Shown: in pieces, positions 10,080 through 18,868 of the stretch
How positions within the stretch are numbered: position 1 is the stretch's first letter
How the letters are laid out: the number at the start of each line of letters is the position of its first letter
Origin: Actinobacillus equuli
GTDB lineage: Bacteria; Pseudomonadota; Gammaproteobacteria; Enterobacterales; Pasteurellaceae
Length of the DNA stretch: 64,000 bases
Direction of reading: 5' to 3'
Assembly (NCBI RefSeq): GCF_900636745.1
Contig: NZ_LR134310.1
Coordinates: 372,001 to 436,000, forward strand
The notes under the pieces: generated by a model
Told to the model about the DNA's origin: nothing
Seen by the model: the letters and a program-made list of their open reading frames with translations, nothing else
The model's database searches: none
Translations under genes and position numbers: made by a program

Positions 10080-10123
10080 CAAGCGGTTGATTTTGCGAAA
10101 AATTTTGCAAATTTAACCGCTTG
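10080..10123. terminator. uptake-sequence inverted pair between proB and yfcA
   Basis: CAAGCGGTT (10080-10088) pairs with 10115-10123; inner arms are imperfect. It lies four bases after the proB stop and 16 before yfcA on the same strand. There is no good T-run, so it may only attenuate read-through. Confidence 0.4.
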
Positions 10124-10139
10124 CAGATAAGGATAGAAA

Positions 10140-10910
10140 ATGGAATTAGGATTAGATGTTTTTACAATCTTATTTACTGTAGCAACCATAGCCGGTTTTA
10201 TTGATGCTATCGCCGGCGGTGGCGGCTTGCTGACAATTCCGGCACTACTGGCTGTCGGCGTTCCGCCTGCCATGGCACTAGGAACCAATAAACTGCAGGC
10301 TTGCGGCGGTTCATTTTCTGCCTCTCTTTATTTTGTGCGCAAAAAAGCAGTCGATGTCAAACAGATTTTCCTATTGATCTTATTGACTTTTATTGGTGCC
10401 GCTTGCGGTACAATCTTCGTGCAAACCATTGATGTGAACGCACTAAAAGCATTATTACCCTTCTTAGTGCTGATTATCGGTATTTATTTTTTATTTAGCC
10501 CAAGTATCGGTGATGAAGATCGAAAACAACGCATCAGCCTACCACTGTTTGCCTTTACGGCAGCTGCCGGTGTTGGTTTTTATGACGGAATGTTTGGGCC
10601 GGCGACCGGTTCGTTTTTCACCCTTGCATTTATTTTGTTACTTGGCTTTAATTTACCGAAAGCGGTGGCTCACGCCAAAGTATTAAATTTTACCTCTAAC
10701 TTTGCCTCATTGATTTTCTTTATTCTAGGCGGTGCCGTATTATGGAAAATCGGTCTTATCATGATGGTAGGACAATTTATCGGCGGTACACTCGGGGCAA
10801 GAATGGTGGTGACCAAAGGCAAAAAATTAGTGCGTCCAATGTTAGTCACTATGTCATTTATAATGGTAGCAAAAATGCTCTATGATCAAGGCTTATTAAA
10901 CTTTCTATGA
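10140..10910 (+). CDS. yfcA: TSUP-family membrane permease YfcA
   Basis: A 256-residue protein of the TauE/SafE (TSUP) permease family with about seven hydrophobic segments. Conserved features are AGFIDAIAGGGGLLTIPAL near the N-terminus, TNKLQACGGS, and GFYDGMFGPATGSF in the second half-repeat. It resembles E. coli YfcA throughout. The family moves sulfite, sulfoacetate or other small anions; the substrate is unknown. Its stop overlaps the nth start by four bases (ATGA), so the two are translationally coupled. Confidence 0.88.
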   Translation: MELGLDVFTILFTVATIAGFIDAIAGGGGLLTIPALLAVGVPPAMALGTNKLQACGGSFSASLYFVRKKAVDVKQIFLLILLTFIGAACGTIFVQTIDVNALKALLPFLVLIIGIYFLFSPSIGDEDRKQRISLPLFAFTAAAGVGFYDGMFGPATGSFFTLAFILLLGFNLPKAVAHAKVLNFTSNFASLIFFILGGAVLWKIGLIMMVGQFIGGTLGARMVVTKGKKLVRPMLVTMSFIMVAKMLYDQGLLNFL

Positions 10911-11539
10911 ACCAAGCAAAACGAATTGAAATTTTAACTCGTTTACGTAACGAAAACCCACACCCAACCACCGAACTTAACTACAGCAATCCGTTTGAAT
11001 TACTGATTGCTGTCATTCTTTCTGCGCAAGCGACCGATAAAGGTGTGAATAAAGCCACTGATAAACTGTTTCCGGTGGCAAACACGCCGCAAGCTATTTT
11101 AGATTTAGGTGTTGACGGGCTAAAAGAATATATTAAAACCATCGGGCTTTTTAATAGCAAAGCGGAAAACATTATTAAAACCTGCCGTGATTTAATTGAA
11201 AAACATCACGGTGAAGTACCAGAAAATCGTGAAGCGCTTGAAGCATTGGCGGGTGTAGGACGAAAAACCGCAAATGTAGTACTGAATACTGCTTTCGGGC
11301 ACCCGACCATTGCGGTGGATACGCATATTTTCCGCGTATCCAATCGTACCGGTTTTGCTCCGGGTAAAGACGTAGTAAAAGTCGAAGAAAAATTACTGAA
11401 AGTAGTGCCTGCCGAATTCAAGGTAGATGTACACCACTGGTTGATTTTACACGGACGTTATACCTGTATTGCACGCAAACCTCGTTGCGGTTCTTGCATC
11501 ATCGAAGATTTGTGCGAATACAAAGACAAAACGGAATAA
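10907..11539 (+). CDS. nth: endonuclease III
   Basis: A 210-residue DNA glycosylase/AP lyase that removes oxidised pyrimidines in base-excision repair. The helix-hairpin-helix LAGVGRKTANVVLNTAFG contains the catalytic Lys, the catalytic Asp is in AVDTHIFRV, and a C-terminal iron-sulfur loop has four cysteines (CIARKPRCGSCIIEDLC, spacing 6-2-5). Overlaps yfcA by four bases. A degenerate uptake-sequence pair follows at about 11551-11605. Confidence 0.97.
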   Translation: MNQAKRIEILTRLRNENPHPTTELNYSNPFELLIAVILSAQATDKGVNKATDKLFPVANTPQAILDLGVDGLKEYIKTIGLFNSKAENIIKTCRDLIEKHHGEVPENREALEALAGVGRKTANVVLNTAFGHPTIAVDTHIFRVSNRTGFAPGKDVVKVEEKLLKVVPAEFKVDVHHWLILHGRYTCIARKPRCGSCIIEDLCEYKDKTE

Positions 11540-11717
11540 TCCTTACTAAGACAAGCGGTCGAATTTCGGCATTTTTTTACCAAGTCTATGCTAATCCGAC
11601 CGTTCTCCTTCTCTCTAGCGCTGCTCCTATCTTTTTCAATCTATATTTCTTTTCTGCTTAACGGTGCTACAATATTACTTTTTGCAACTCAATATCCTCC
11701 CCCGATAAGGACAAATA

Positions 11718-13022
11718 ATGCCGAATCAGAATCTACTGACCGTTAAAGGTGAGCGTGTTGCGATTGTATCAGGACTCCGAACACCGTTTGCTCGTAAAGA
11801 TACCGGTTTCAAAGATGCGTATGCAACCAGTCTTGGCACAATGGTAACCAATGAATTACTCAGCCGTACGGCGATTGAGCGAAAAGAAATCGAACAATTA
11901 GTATTTGGTCAAGTAATCCAACAACCGGATATTCCAAATCCGGCACGTGAAATTGCGATTGCGCTCAATATGCCGCATTTACAATCTTACAGTATCAGTA
12001 GTTCTTGCTTATCAGGTTTACAAGCGATCGCCAATGTTGCAGGCAGTATTGTCAGCGGATCAATATCTGCGGGTATTGCCGGTGGTGCCGATTCGATTTC
12101 TAATGCACCGTTAAGCATTAGCCCTCGGGTTCTTTATAATTTCAAATCTATTTTTGCTGCCGAAACGCTAGACGAAAAATATCGTCGTTTCCGTCAGTTC
12201 TCTTGGCGCGATTTCAAACCTCACAGCGTGAATTTGAAAGACTTCACCACTCAAATGTCGGTAGCGGAAGTCTCGGAACAAATGGCACAAGACTACAAAA
12301 TTAGCCGAGAAGATCAGGACGAATACGCCCGTCTTTCCAACCAAAAAGCGGCGGATGCGTGGAAAATCGGTTTATTAAAAGAAGAAGTCATGCCTTCTTT
12401 CCCACACCCTTATAAAGATTTTGTGGTTTCGGACACCTTAGTTTCCGCTGCAACCCGTTCTCGTCATTACCAACGTTTCTCACCCTTGGTAAATAAAGAC
12501 TATGCCACCGTTACCGAAGCGAATATGCCACAACCGGTCGATGGTGCAGCGGCAGTTTTACTGATGAATGAAAGCAAAGCGAAAAATTTAGGGCTCACTC
12601 CGCTTGGTTATATCCGCAGTTATGCCATTACCGGTAATGATATTTGGCAAGATATGTTTGCCGGCGCAACCATTGCCAGCGCCCAAGCGCTCGACCGTGC
12701 GGAACTTCAATTACAAGATATGAGCTTTATTGATATTCATGAATCTTCAGCAAGCCAAATGCTCGCCAATATTCAATTTTTTGAGTCGAATGAATTTGCA
12801 AAAAAATACCTAAATCGAACCTCTTGTTTGGGCAAAATTGAGCTGAATAAGCTCAATCATTTAGGTGGTTCCATTGCGTTTGGTAACCCTCGTGCAGTAA
12901 CCAGTTTACGAACAATTATTCAATCGCTTTACGCATTAAAACGCCAAGGCGGCGGCTTAGCGTTAGTCGCTTCCAGTGGTTTAGGTGGCTTAGGTGCCGC
13001 AATGGTTTTAGAAAGTGAATAA
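11718..13022 (+). CDS. fadI: FadI-type thiolase homologue with altered catalytic residues
   Basis: A 434-residue protein aligning end to end with FadI, the thiolase subunit of the anaerobic beta-oxidation complex. The acyl-accepting cysteine is kept (Cys97 in SSSCLSG). The catalytic His of the usual GHP motif is Asn390 (GNP, codon AAC), and the second catalytic Cys of the C-terminal loop (TACAAGG in E. coli) is Ser420 (ASSGLGG). The HEAFA loop reads HESSA. The frame is intact and the GxG-rich C-terminus remains, so this is not a simple pseudogene. fadJ follows after ten bases. Ordinary thiolase activity is doubtful; the name reflects ancestry. Confidence 0.8.
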   Translation: MPNQNLLTVKGERVAIVSGLRTPFARKDTGFKDAYATSLGTMVTNELLSRTAIERKEIEQLVFGQVIQQPDIPNPAREIAIALNMPHLQSYSISSSCLSGLQAIANVAGSIVSGSISAGIAGGADSISNAPLSISPRVLYNFKSIFAAETLDEKYRRFRQFSWRDFKPHSVNLKDFTTQMSVAEVSEQMAQDYKISREDQDEYARLSNQKAADAWKIGLLKEEVMPSFPHPYKDFVVSDTLVSAATRSRHYQRFSPLVNKDYATVTEANMPQPVDGAAAVLLMNESKAKNLGLTPLGYIRSYAITGNDIWQDMFAGATIASAQALDRAELQLQDMSFIDIHESSASQMLANIQFFESNEFAKKYLNRTSCLGKIELNKLNHLGGSIAFGNPRAVTSLRTIIQSLYALKRQGGGLALVASSGLGGLGAAMVLESE

Positions 13023-13032
13023 GGGAAATACG

Positions 13033-15153
13033 ATGATTGAACAACAAGAACAAACACCGGTGTTTCAAGTAGAAATTGATGATAACCGTATTGCGATTAT
13101 TCGTATTCAAACTTTAGATAATGATGCTAACTGGTTACCGGAAAACTTTGTCAGCGAACTACGCAGCGTTATCGGCAGTATCATTTATCAGCAAGCTCAA
13201 GGCGTGATTTTTATCTCTGCTCGTGCCCACAACTTTATTCAGGGCTTCAAGCCGAGCATTCTAAAAGAGAAAACGGCGGAACAGCTAAGAATATTCTCGC
13301 AAGAAGCGCAGGCGGTCATGCGCGAAATTAATACGCTAAGAATGCCGGTGATCGCCGCAATTGACGGCAATTGTTTCGGCTTAGGCTTAGAATTGGCATT
13401 GGCGTGTGATTATCGTTTGGCAACGGATGAAAATTACACACAATTTGCGATGCCGCAAGTGCGTTCCGGCTTATTGCCGTTTGCCGGCGGTACACAACGT
13501 TTACCTCGTTTAATCGGCTTACAAAATGCCACCCCACTGTTGCTCTTTGGGCATAAAATCAATGCCGAACAAGCGAAGAAGTTTGCGTTAGTGGATAAAC
13601 TCGTGCCGGCGACTCGACTTTTTGATACCGCATATCAAATGTTATTAAATAACAAAGTGCAAAAAGTCGATCATAAACGACCGCTTACGTTATTCAAAAA
13701 ATGGCGTAAACAATTAGAAGGAAATACCCTTTTCCGCCATAAATTTCTCGATCGCATCGAAAATTTGGTATGGCTAAAAACCTTTGGCAACTACCCTGCG
13801 GTTGCTCGTCTGATCGAATTACTGAAAGAGCCACATTTCAAGGCCGGGTTAACCCTAGAACAACATGCATTCGCTGAGTTATTTCATACCGAAACCTCAA
13901 AAGTTTTGATTGATTTGAAAAAAACCGAACGCGCGATGAAAGATAAATATCGCATTCGTGGTGATGTAAGAGATGTATTACAAGTGAGTGTGCTTGGTTC
14001 TGGGTATATGGGCGCTGGTATTGCTTATTTAACTGCAAATAATGCGCAAGTACCGGTACGAATTAAAGACATTCATCCTTCGGAGATCCGTAAAGCACTA
14101 CGTACCTGCTACGAATTGATGCGCAATGAAGTGGATAAAAATCAGCTCAATCCGGGGCAAATGATTCAGCGAATGAACCTAATTACCGGCGGCGAGCGCC
14201 TTGTTGCGGCAAAATCGACCGATTTTATTATTGAAGCCGTGTATGAAGATCTCAAACTGAAACAGCGAATGTTACAAGAAAGCGAAGCCTATTATGACGA
14301 GCACGCGATTTTTGCGACTAATACTTCAACTTTTGCAATCCGAGATATCGCTTCGGTCGCTAAGCGTCCGGAAAATGTGATTGGTTTCCACTACTTTAGC
14401 CCGGTGGCGAAGCAAAAAATGGTTGAAATCGTGCCGCATGAAGGTACTTGTGAACATACGATCGCTACAGCGATTCACTTTGCGATTCAGCAAGGAAAAG
14501 TGCCGTTATTAGTGGCAGATAAACAAGGCTTCTTTATTAACCGCATTTTAACGCCGTTCTTATTAGAAGCGATTCAATGTTTGGTAGATGGCGAATCCAT
14601 TGAGTTTATCGACCGTTCATTACAAGAATTCGGTTTCCATTTAGGCCCGTTAGCGGTTATTGATGAAATGGGTTTAGATGTGATTGCCAAATCAAACCCT
14701 GCTCTGGTTCGTGAATTGGGCAGACGTTTTAGTTTGCCGGAAAGTGTCGATTTACTGATTCGCAATGAACGTAAAGGCTGTAAGAATAAACGCGGCTTTT
14801 ATATGTATGATTCTAAAGGCGAACGTTTGCAAGAGGATAAAAGTATTTATCATGTGATGGAAACCATCGCTCGTAATGATTTGGAATCCGAGCAAATTGC
14901 ACGCCGCTGTATTTTACGTATGATTAATGAAGCGGCTTGGTGTTTGCAAGATAATGTTATTCAGTCTATTGATGAAGGTAATGTAGCTTCCGTACTTGGT
15001 GCCGGTTTCCCAGAATTTAGAGGCGGCATTTACGCCTATATGGACAAAATCGGTGCTAAAGAAATCGTTAAGCAATTACGTCAGCATGCTAAACAATACG
15101 GTACTCGTTTTGAACCTTGCGAATGGCTGATACAACAGGCTGAACAAGCTTAA
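13033..15153 (+). CDS. fadJ: FadJ-type multifunctional fatty-acid oxidation subunit, hydratase domain altered
   Basis: A 706-residue two-domain protein. The N-terminal crotonase domain (about 15-200) keeps one catalytic Glu (GLGLE, Glu120), but the second is Gln142 (MPQVRSG where FadJ has LPEVQLG), and the oxyanion-hole AGAD motif is replaced by QGFK. The 3-hydroxyacyl-CoA dehydrogenase domain (from about 310) looks intact: LGSGYMGAGIAY for NAD, NTSTF, the catalytic His in GFHYFSP, the Glu in MVEIVP and the Asn in FINRIL. The start has AAGGGA upstream. A dyad GGGATAAT/ATTATCCC (15168-15190) lies between it and the next gene. Confidence 0.82.
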   Translation: MIEQQEQTPVFQVEIDDNRIAIIRIQTLDNDANWLPENFVSELRSVIGSIIYQQAQGVIFISARAHNFIQGFKPSILKEKTAEQLRIFSQEAQAVMREINTLRMPVIAAIDGNCFGLGLELALACDYRLATDENYTQFAMPQVRSGLLPFAGGTQRLPRLIGLQNATPLLLFGHKINAEQAKKFALVDKLVPATRLFDTAYQMLLNNKVQKVDHKRPLTLFKKWRKQLEGNTLFRHKFLDRIENLVWLKTFGNYPAVARLIELLKEPHFKAGLTLEQHAFAELFHTETSKVLIDLKKTERAMKDKYRIRGDVRDVLQVSVLGSGYMGAGIAYLTANNAQVPVRIKDIHPSEIRKALRTCYELMRNEVDKNQLNPGQMIQRMNLITGGERLVAAKSTDFIIEAVYEDLKLKQRMLQESEAYYDEHAIFATNTSTFAIRDIASVAKRPENVIGFHYFSPVAKQKMVEIVPHEGTCEHTIATAIHFAIQQGKVPLLVADKQGFFINRILTPFLLEAIQCLVDGESIEFIDRSLQEFGFHLGPLAVIDEMGLDVIAKSNPALVRELGRRFSLPESVDLLIRNERKGCKNKRGFYMYDSKGERLQEDKSIYHVMETIARNDLESEQIARRCILRMINEAAWCLQDNVIQSIDEGNVASVLGAGFPEFRGGIYAYMDKIGAKEIVKQLRQHAKQYGTRFEPCEWLIQQAEQA

Positions 15154-15212
15154 TCTTTTCAAAAAAGGGATAATAACTTCAATTATCCCAAAATCTATAA
15201 AGGAAATAATTA

Positions 15213-16634
15213 ATGAAAAAATCAACCCTTGCGATTTCTGTGGTGGCTGCATTAGCTGCAATTACTAGTGGCGGTGCGTGGTATACCGGTAACCAAATTG
15301 AGCAGCGTTATCCGGAACTGCTTGAGCAAGTAAATACCGGTTTAAAGGGCTTAAAAGCTTATAACATTCACGCCGATATCAGCGATGTTAAACTCACAAA
15401 AGGTATCTTTAGTTCAGAAGTTCAATATAACGTCAATGTTAAAACGGATAACAACAGTTTTACCCTTAACGGTAACGACACTGTTTACCATGGTCCGCTT
15501 CCGTTAAACCGTTTAGTGAAAGGTAATCTGATGCCGATGTTACTAAGCGGCGAAACGCATATTTCTGCCGTGGGCAACCAGCTTAAAAGCTATTTTGCAG
15601 GTAATGATGTTCTTTCAGCGACAACGGATATTCATTACAGTAGTAATGTGGCAGGCAATGCAACGCTTAATCCGTTTAAATCGGAGAATATTGAAAGCTC
15701 AAAAATCTATTTTGAAGGTGATTATACCGGTTTTGGTAAACAGCATTTGAATGTTGAATTACTGAAAATAAAAAATAATGGTGAAAGTAAAGGAGCGTTT
15801 GAATTATCCGGCTTACATTACGATGCGAATTACACGCAAGATAAACAATACCCTGAGTTAAAAGGCTTAGGCGATTATCAAGCAGCCATTAAAAAATTCA
15901 CCTTTATTAACGAAAAAAATGAGAGCGTTAATTTAAATGAACTCGCTTCTAAAGGACATAGTGAAATTAAAAACGATCGTTTAGTCAGTTTGGGTGATCT
16001 CACATTTAATGCAGATTGGGCGGCTGAAGCTAAAACAGCTGATTTAGGGAAGGTTAACGCTGATATCCGAATGGATCTTGACGCAAAATCATTTAATGAA
16101 TTGACTTTACTTTCAAATAAATTAGAAAGTGAATCGCCTGAAATCCAAAATCAGTTACAAGCAGCAGTAACAGCCCTCCTTACCAAAGCACCTAAATTAA
16201 AGGTGAACGAAATTTCGATTCAAAATGCGAAAGGTAAAAATAGTTTCTCACTTAATTTAGATTTGGATAAATTCGATATTGCACAAATCTCACAAGCGAA
16301 ATCTATCGAAGATACGCTTAAAATCTTTAAGCCGTCTAATTTGGAGGTAAATTTAAATTTAGCGGCAAGTGAAGAAATGGCAAAACAGTGGTTAACCATT
16401 GCGCCTGATGCAAATTATGTCGGTACACCGGAAGAAAATGCCAAACTGCGTATTCAAGAATTAACCAATAGTGCAAAATATTCAGGTATTGCCACTGTGG
16501 ACGCTGAGAATATTAAACTGGCATTAAAAATTGAGAATGGCAAAGTAAACTTAAATGGTAGAGAGGTTTCGGAATCCGAACTACAATTGGCACTGTGGGC
16601 AATTATGCTCGGTGCGAGCGGCTTAGGTCACTAG
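15213..16634 (+). CDS. YdgA-like DUF945 protein
   Basis: A 473-residue protein with an N-terminal signal or anchor (STLAISVVAALAAITSGGAW) followed by GNQIEQRYPELL, the characteristic opening of the YdgA/DUF945 family. The rest is beta-rich with LNG and LSG repeats, consistent with a periplasmic or membrane-anchored protein. Members are poorly characterised. RBS AAGGAA precedes the ATG. It lies 59 bases after fadJ and could share its transcript. Ends at a convergent terminator. Confidence 0.75.
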   Translation: MKKSTLAISVVAALAAITSGGAWYTGNQIEQRYPELLEQVNTGLKGLKAYNIHADISDVKLTKGIFSSEVQYNVNVKTDNNSFTLNGNDTVYHGPLPLNRLVKGNLMPMLLSGETHISAVGNQLKSYFAGNDVLSATTDIHYSSNVAGNATLNPFKSENIESSKIYFEGDYTGFGKQHLNVELLKIKNNGESKGAFELSGLHYDANYTQDKQYPELKGLGDYQAAIKKFTFINEKNESVNLNELASKGHSEIKNDRLVSLGDLTFNADWAAEAKTADLGKVNADIRMDLDAKSFNELTLLSNKLESESPEIQNQLQAAVTALLTKAPKLKVNEISIQNAKGKNSFSLNLDLDKFDIAQISQAKSIEDTLKIFKPSNLEVNLNLAASEEMAKQWLTIAPDANYVGTPEENAKLRIQELTNSAKYSGIATVDAENIKLALKIENGKVNLNGREVSESELQLALWAIMLGASGLGH

Positions 16635-16646
16635 TCATTCATTAAA

Positions 16647-16702
16647 CAAGCGGTCTGTTTTGGTAGAAAATTTGCAAAATTCTTACTAAAACAGACCGCT
16701 TG
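16647..16702. terminator. bidirectional uptake-sequence terminator
   Basis: Perfect 15-bp arms (16647-16661 and 16688-16702, beginning CAAGCGGTCTG) lie between the convergent DUF945 gene and the AEC permease gene. Confidence 0.75.
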
Positions 16703-16710
16703 CTTTTGCC

Positions 16711-17643
16711 TTAAAGCCATTGATATAAGGCGATAATCAATGGCATAGTGAACACGCAAAGTAAAGTAGTTACGCCATAAATCGCACTGGCTTTTCTTGC
16801 GTCTTGATTATACACCACCGCCATTTGCGTTACGGTTGCCGCCGAAGGGCTGGTGGTTGCCAAAAAGCTAATCATCGCAATGGTTGCACCGTTTTCCGCT
16901 ATCCAGCTACCAAAGTCGAATACTTTCACAATCACCAATAAAATCAGCGGAATAAAAATCAAGCGAAGAAACGAAACCAAATAAATACGCTTATCCGCCA
17001 TAATCTCTTTGACCGGAATCGACGCAATTAACATCCCTGCCACTAACATCGCCATCGGTCCGATCATATCGCCGAGCCAAGCTAATGTTCCCGCAATTAC
17101 GTTAGGTAATTTAATTTGTAACAGGAACAACAGCATACCGATAATGATCGCAATAATATTGATATTGGTAAAAATCTTTTTCAGCGACACTTCGCCCTTA
17201 CCGCACAATAACATGCGTAAATGCGACCAAAACAAGAAATTTTGTACCACCATAAAACCGGTGGCGTAAATCACCCATTCATTGCCAAATAACGAAGCGA
17301 CCAACGGAATAATCAAATTGCCTGAATTGGAATAAATAGCGGTGGCATGTTCCAAATTACTTAATTTAAAAATCGGCTTTAATATTTTACCAATCAAGAT
17401 CAGCAGACCGCTCAGCAAAATCGCCATACCGAAAGACAAATATAAGCCGTGTAAAATAGCGTCCGAATATTCGATTTGAAAAGCGGTAATCAGCATAGAA
17501 GGGCTAATGATATACAACCCGATAACCGAAATCGGATAACTTTGTTCCGAAGTCAGCAATTTCAGCTTCACCAATAAATAACCGAGTAACACAATAATGG
17601 TTAACTGAGTGATTTTCTCGGCTAACAATAAAGCGATATCCAT
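16711..17643 (-). CDS. AEC-family membrane permease
   Basis: A 310-residue protein with about ten hydrophobic segments, resembling the auxin-efflux-carrier (AEC) family. It has two five-helix halves, with YSNSGNLIIPLVASLFGNEWV in the first and FLATTSPSAATVTQMAVVY in the second. Bacterial members carry malate, malonate or other organic anions. The ATG is one base after the fdhD stop (TAA-T-ATG), so it is translationally coupled to a formate dehydrogenase maturation gene. A role in formate or organic-acid traffic is an inference from that position only. Confidence 0.8.
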   Translation of the reverse strand: MDIALLLAEKITQLTIIVLLGYLLVKLKLLTSEQSYPISVIGLYIISPSMLITAFQIEYSDAILHGLYLSFGMAILLSGLLILIGKILKPIFKLSNLEHATAIYSNSGNLIIPLVASLFGNEWVIYATGFMVVQNFLFWSHLRMLLCGKGEVSLKKIFTNINIIAIIIGMLLFLLQIKLPNVIAGTLAWLGDMIGPMAMLVAGMLIASIPVKEIMADKRIYLVSFLRLIFIPLILLVIVKVFDFGSWIAENGATIAMISFLATTSPSAATVTQMAVVYNQDARKASAIYGVTTLLCVFTMPLIIALYQWL

Positions 17644-17644
17644 A

Positions 17645-18451
17645 TTAGGCTTTCTCCAATAATAAGCGTTTCTCACCGGAATATACGGTCGCTTTTCCTT
17701 TGCGAGTAAAAGCACTCAAAGTGAAATCATGTGCTTGCGCAATCTCAACCGCTAATGCTGTTGTTGCGGAAATGGCACACAACATTTCGATACCGACCGC
17801 CAAACATTTCTGTACCATTTCAAAACTGGCACGACTGGTTACAAACACAAAACCAAGTGGCTTACCGGCTTTCGCATACCAACCGATAAGTTTATCCAGC
17901 GCCACGTGTCTGCCGACATCTTCTCGAATTGCAAGCAATTCCCCTTGCGGAGAAAAGAATGCCGCTGCGTGGCTTGCACCGGTTTGTTGTGCCAACTGTT
18001 GCGCTTGTTCAAGTTGTTGCAAGCAATCATCGAATACCTGTGGATTTACGGCTTGCAAGCGGTCATTTTTTTGCAAAAATTTGCAACTTTGGCTGACTTG
18101 TTCCAACTGCTCGACCCCACAAATCCCACAGCCGGTTCTGCCGGTCATTGAACGGCGCTTTTCTTTCAGCGCCACAAATTGGCGAGTAGTGATCTCCATT
18201 TGTACTTCGATACCGTTGCACTGCTCAATCACATCCAACCCATATAATTCTTGTTTATCGGTTAAAATGCCTTCCGCTAATGAAAAACCTAACGCAAAAT
18301 CTTCCAAATCTTGCGGCGTCGTCATCATCACTGCATGAGAAATCCCGTTATACACTAATGCAACCGGCACTTCACAAATAAGATTTTCTTCAAGCTCAGT
18401 AGTAAAAGATTGTTGTAATCTCACCGCTTGTTTTTGTATTGTTATATCCAT
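17645..18451 (-). CDS. fdhD: formate dehydrogenase sulfurtransferase FdhD
   Basis: A 268-residue cytoplasmic protein required for formate dehydrogenase activity: it passes sulfur from IscS to the molybdenum cofactor before insertion. The conserved TGCGICGVEQL segment holds the two functional cysteines (Cys-x2-Cys). REDVGRHVALDKLIG and FVTSRASFEMVQK are typical of the family. It is divergent from fdnG, the enzyme it matures, across a 417-base intergenic region. Confidence 0.95.
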   Translation of the reverse strand: MDITIQKQAVRLQQSFTTELEENLICEVPVALVYNGISHAVMMTTPQDLEDFALGFSLAEGILTDKQELYGLDVIEQCNGIEVQMEITTRQFVALKEKRRSMTGRTGCGICGVEQLEQVSQSCKFLQKNDRLQAVNPQVFDDCLQQLEQAQQLAQQTGASHAAAFFSPQGELLAIREDVGRHVALDKLIGWYAKAGKPLGFVFVTSRASFEMVQKCLAVGIEMLCAISATTALAVEIAQAHDFTLSAFTRKGKATVYSGEKRLLLEKA

Positions 18452-18868
18452 GATTTATTCCAAATAATATTCCCGCAAATATTTTTTACCTTTATTCTAC
18501 AATTTTTTCCTACCCGGCAATATAAAAGTTTCCTGTCTATATTTCTGTCAGAAAATAAAAATCACTTGCATTAAATAACATTTTTTTAACAAAAATCCAC
18601 TTTTTGCTTGCATTTTATATTTATTTTGTTAAAAATTTGTAAAACTCATAATGCTCAACGACATTTAAATCCTGCTAGTATTCCACTAAATATTTAAGCT
18701 ATATCAAACTAACTGCAAATAGTGCTAGTTTTACTTACGATTGGGTATGGCTTATTATAAATAAAGGTCAATAATAGCTTCACTTTAAATGCAGTATGCA
18801 ATTAGAGCTTTTCAAATTATTTACATTAATTCTTTATGAATGTTTTGTTTTTTTAAGTAGGAGTGATT
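18452..18868. promoter_or_regulatory. divergent fdhD/fdnG control region
   Basis: A 417-base very AT-rich gap between divergent fdhD and fdnG. At 18694-18707 the sequence TTAAGCTATATCAA contains one exact FNR half-site (ATCAA) and a poor second half, so anaerobic control is only a suggestion. TATTAT at 18753-18758 is a candidate fdnG -10. The ribosome site TAGGAG (18858-18863) decides the fdnG ATG at 18869. I see no reading frame or terminator here. Confidence 0.35.

Noticed and set aside
17700..18338. 212-codon frame antisense to fdhD
   Set aside because: Shadow frame; fdhD is conserved across its whole length.
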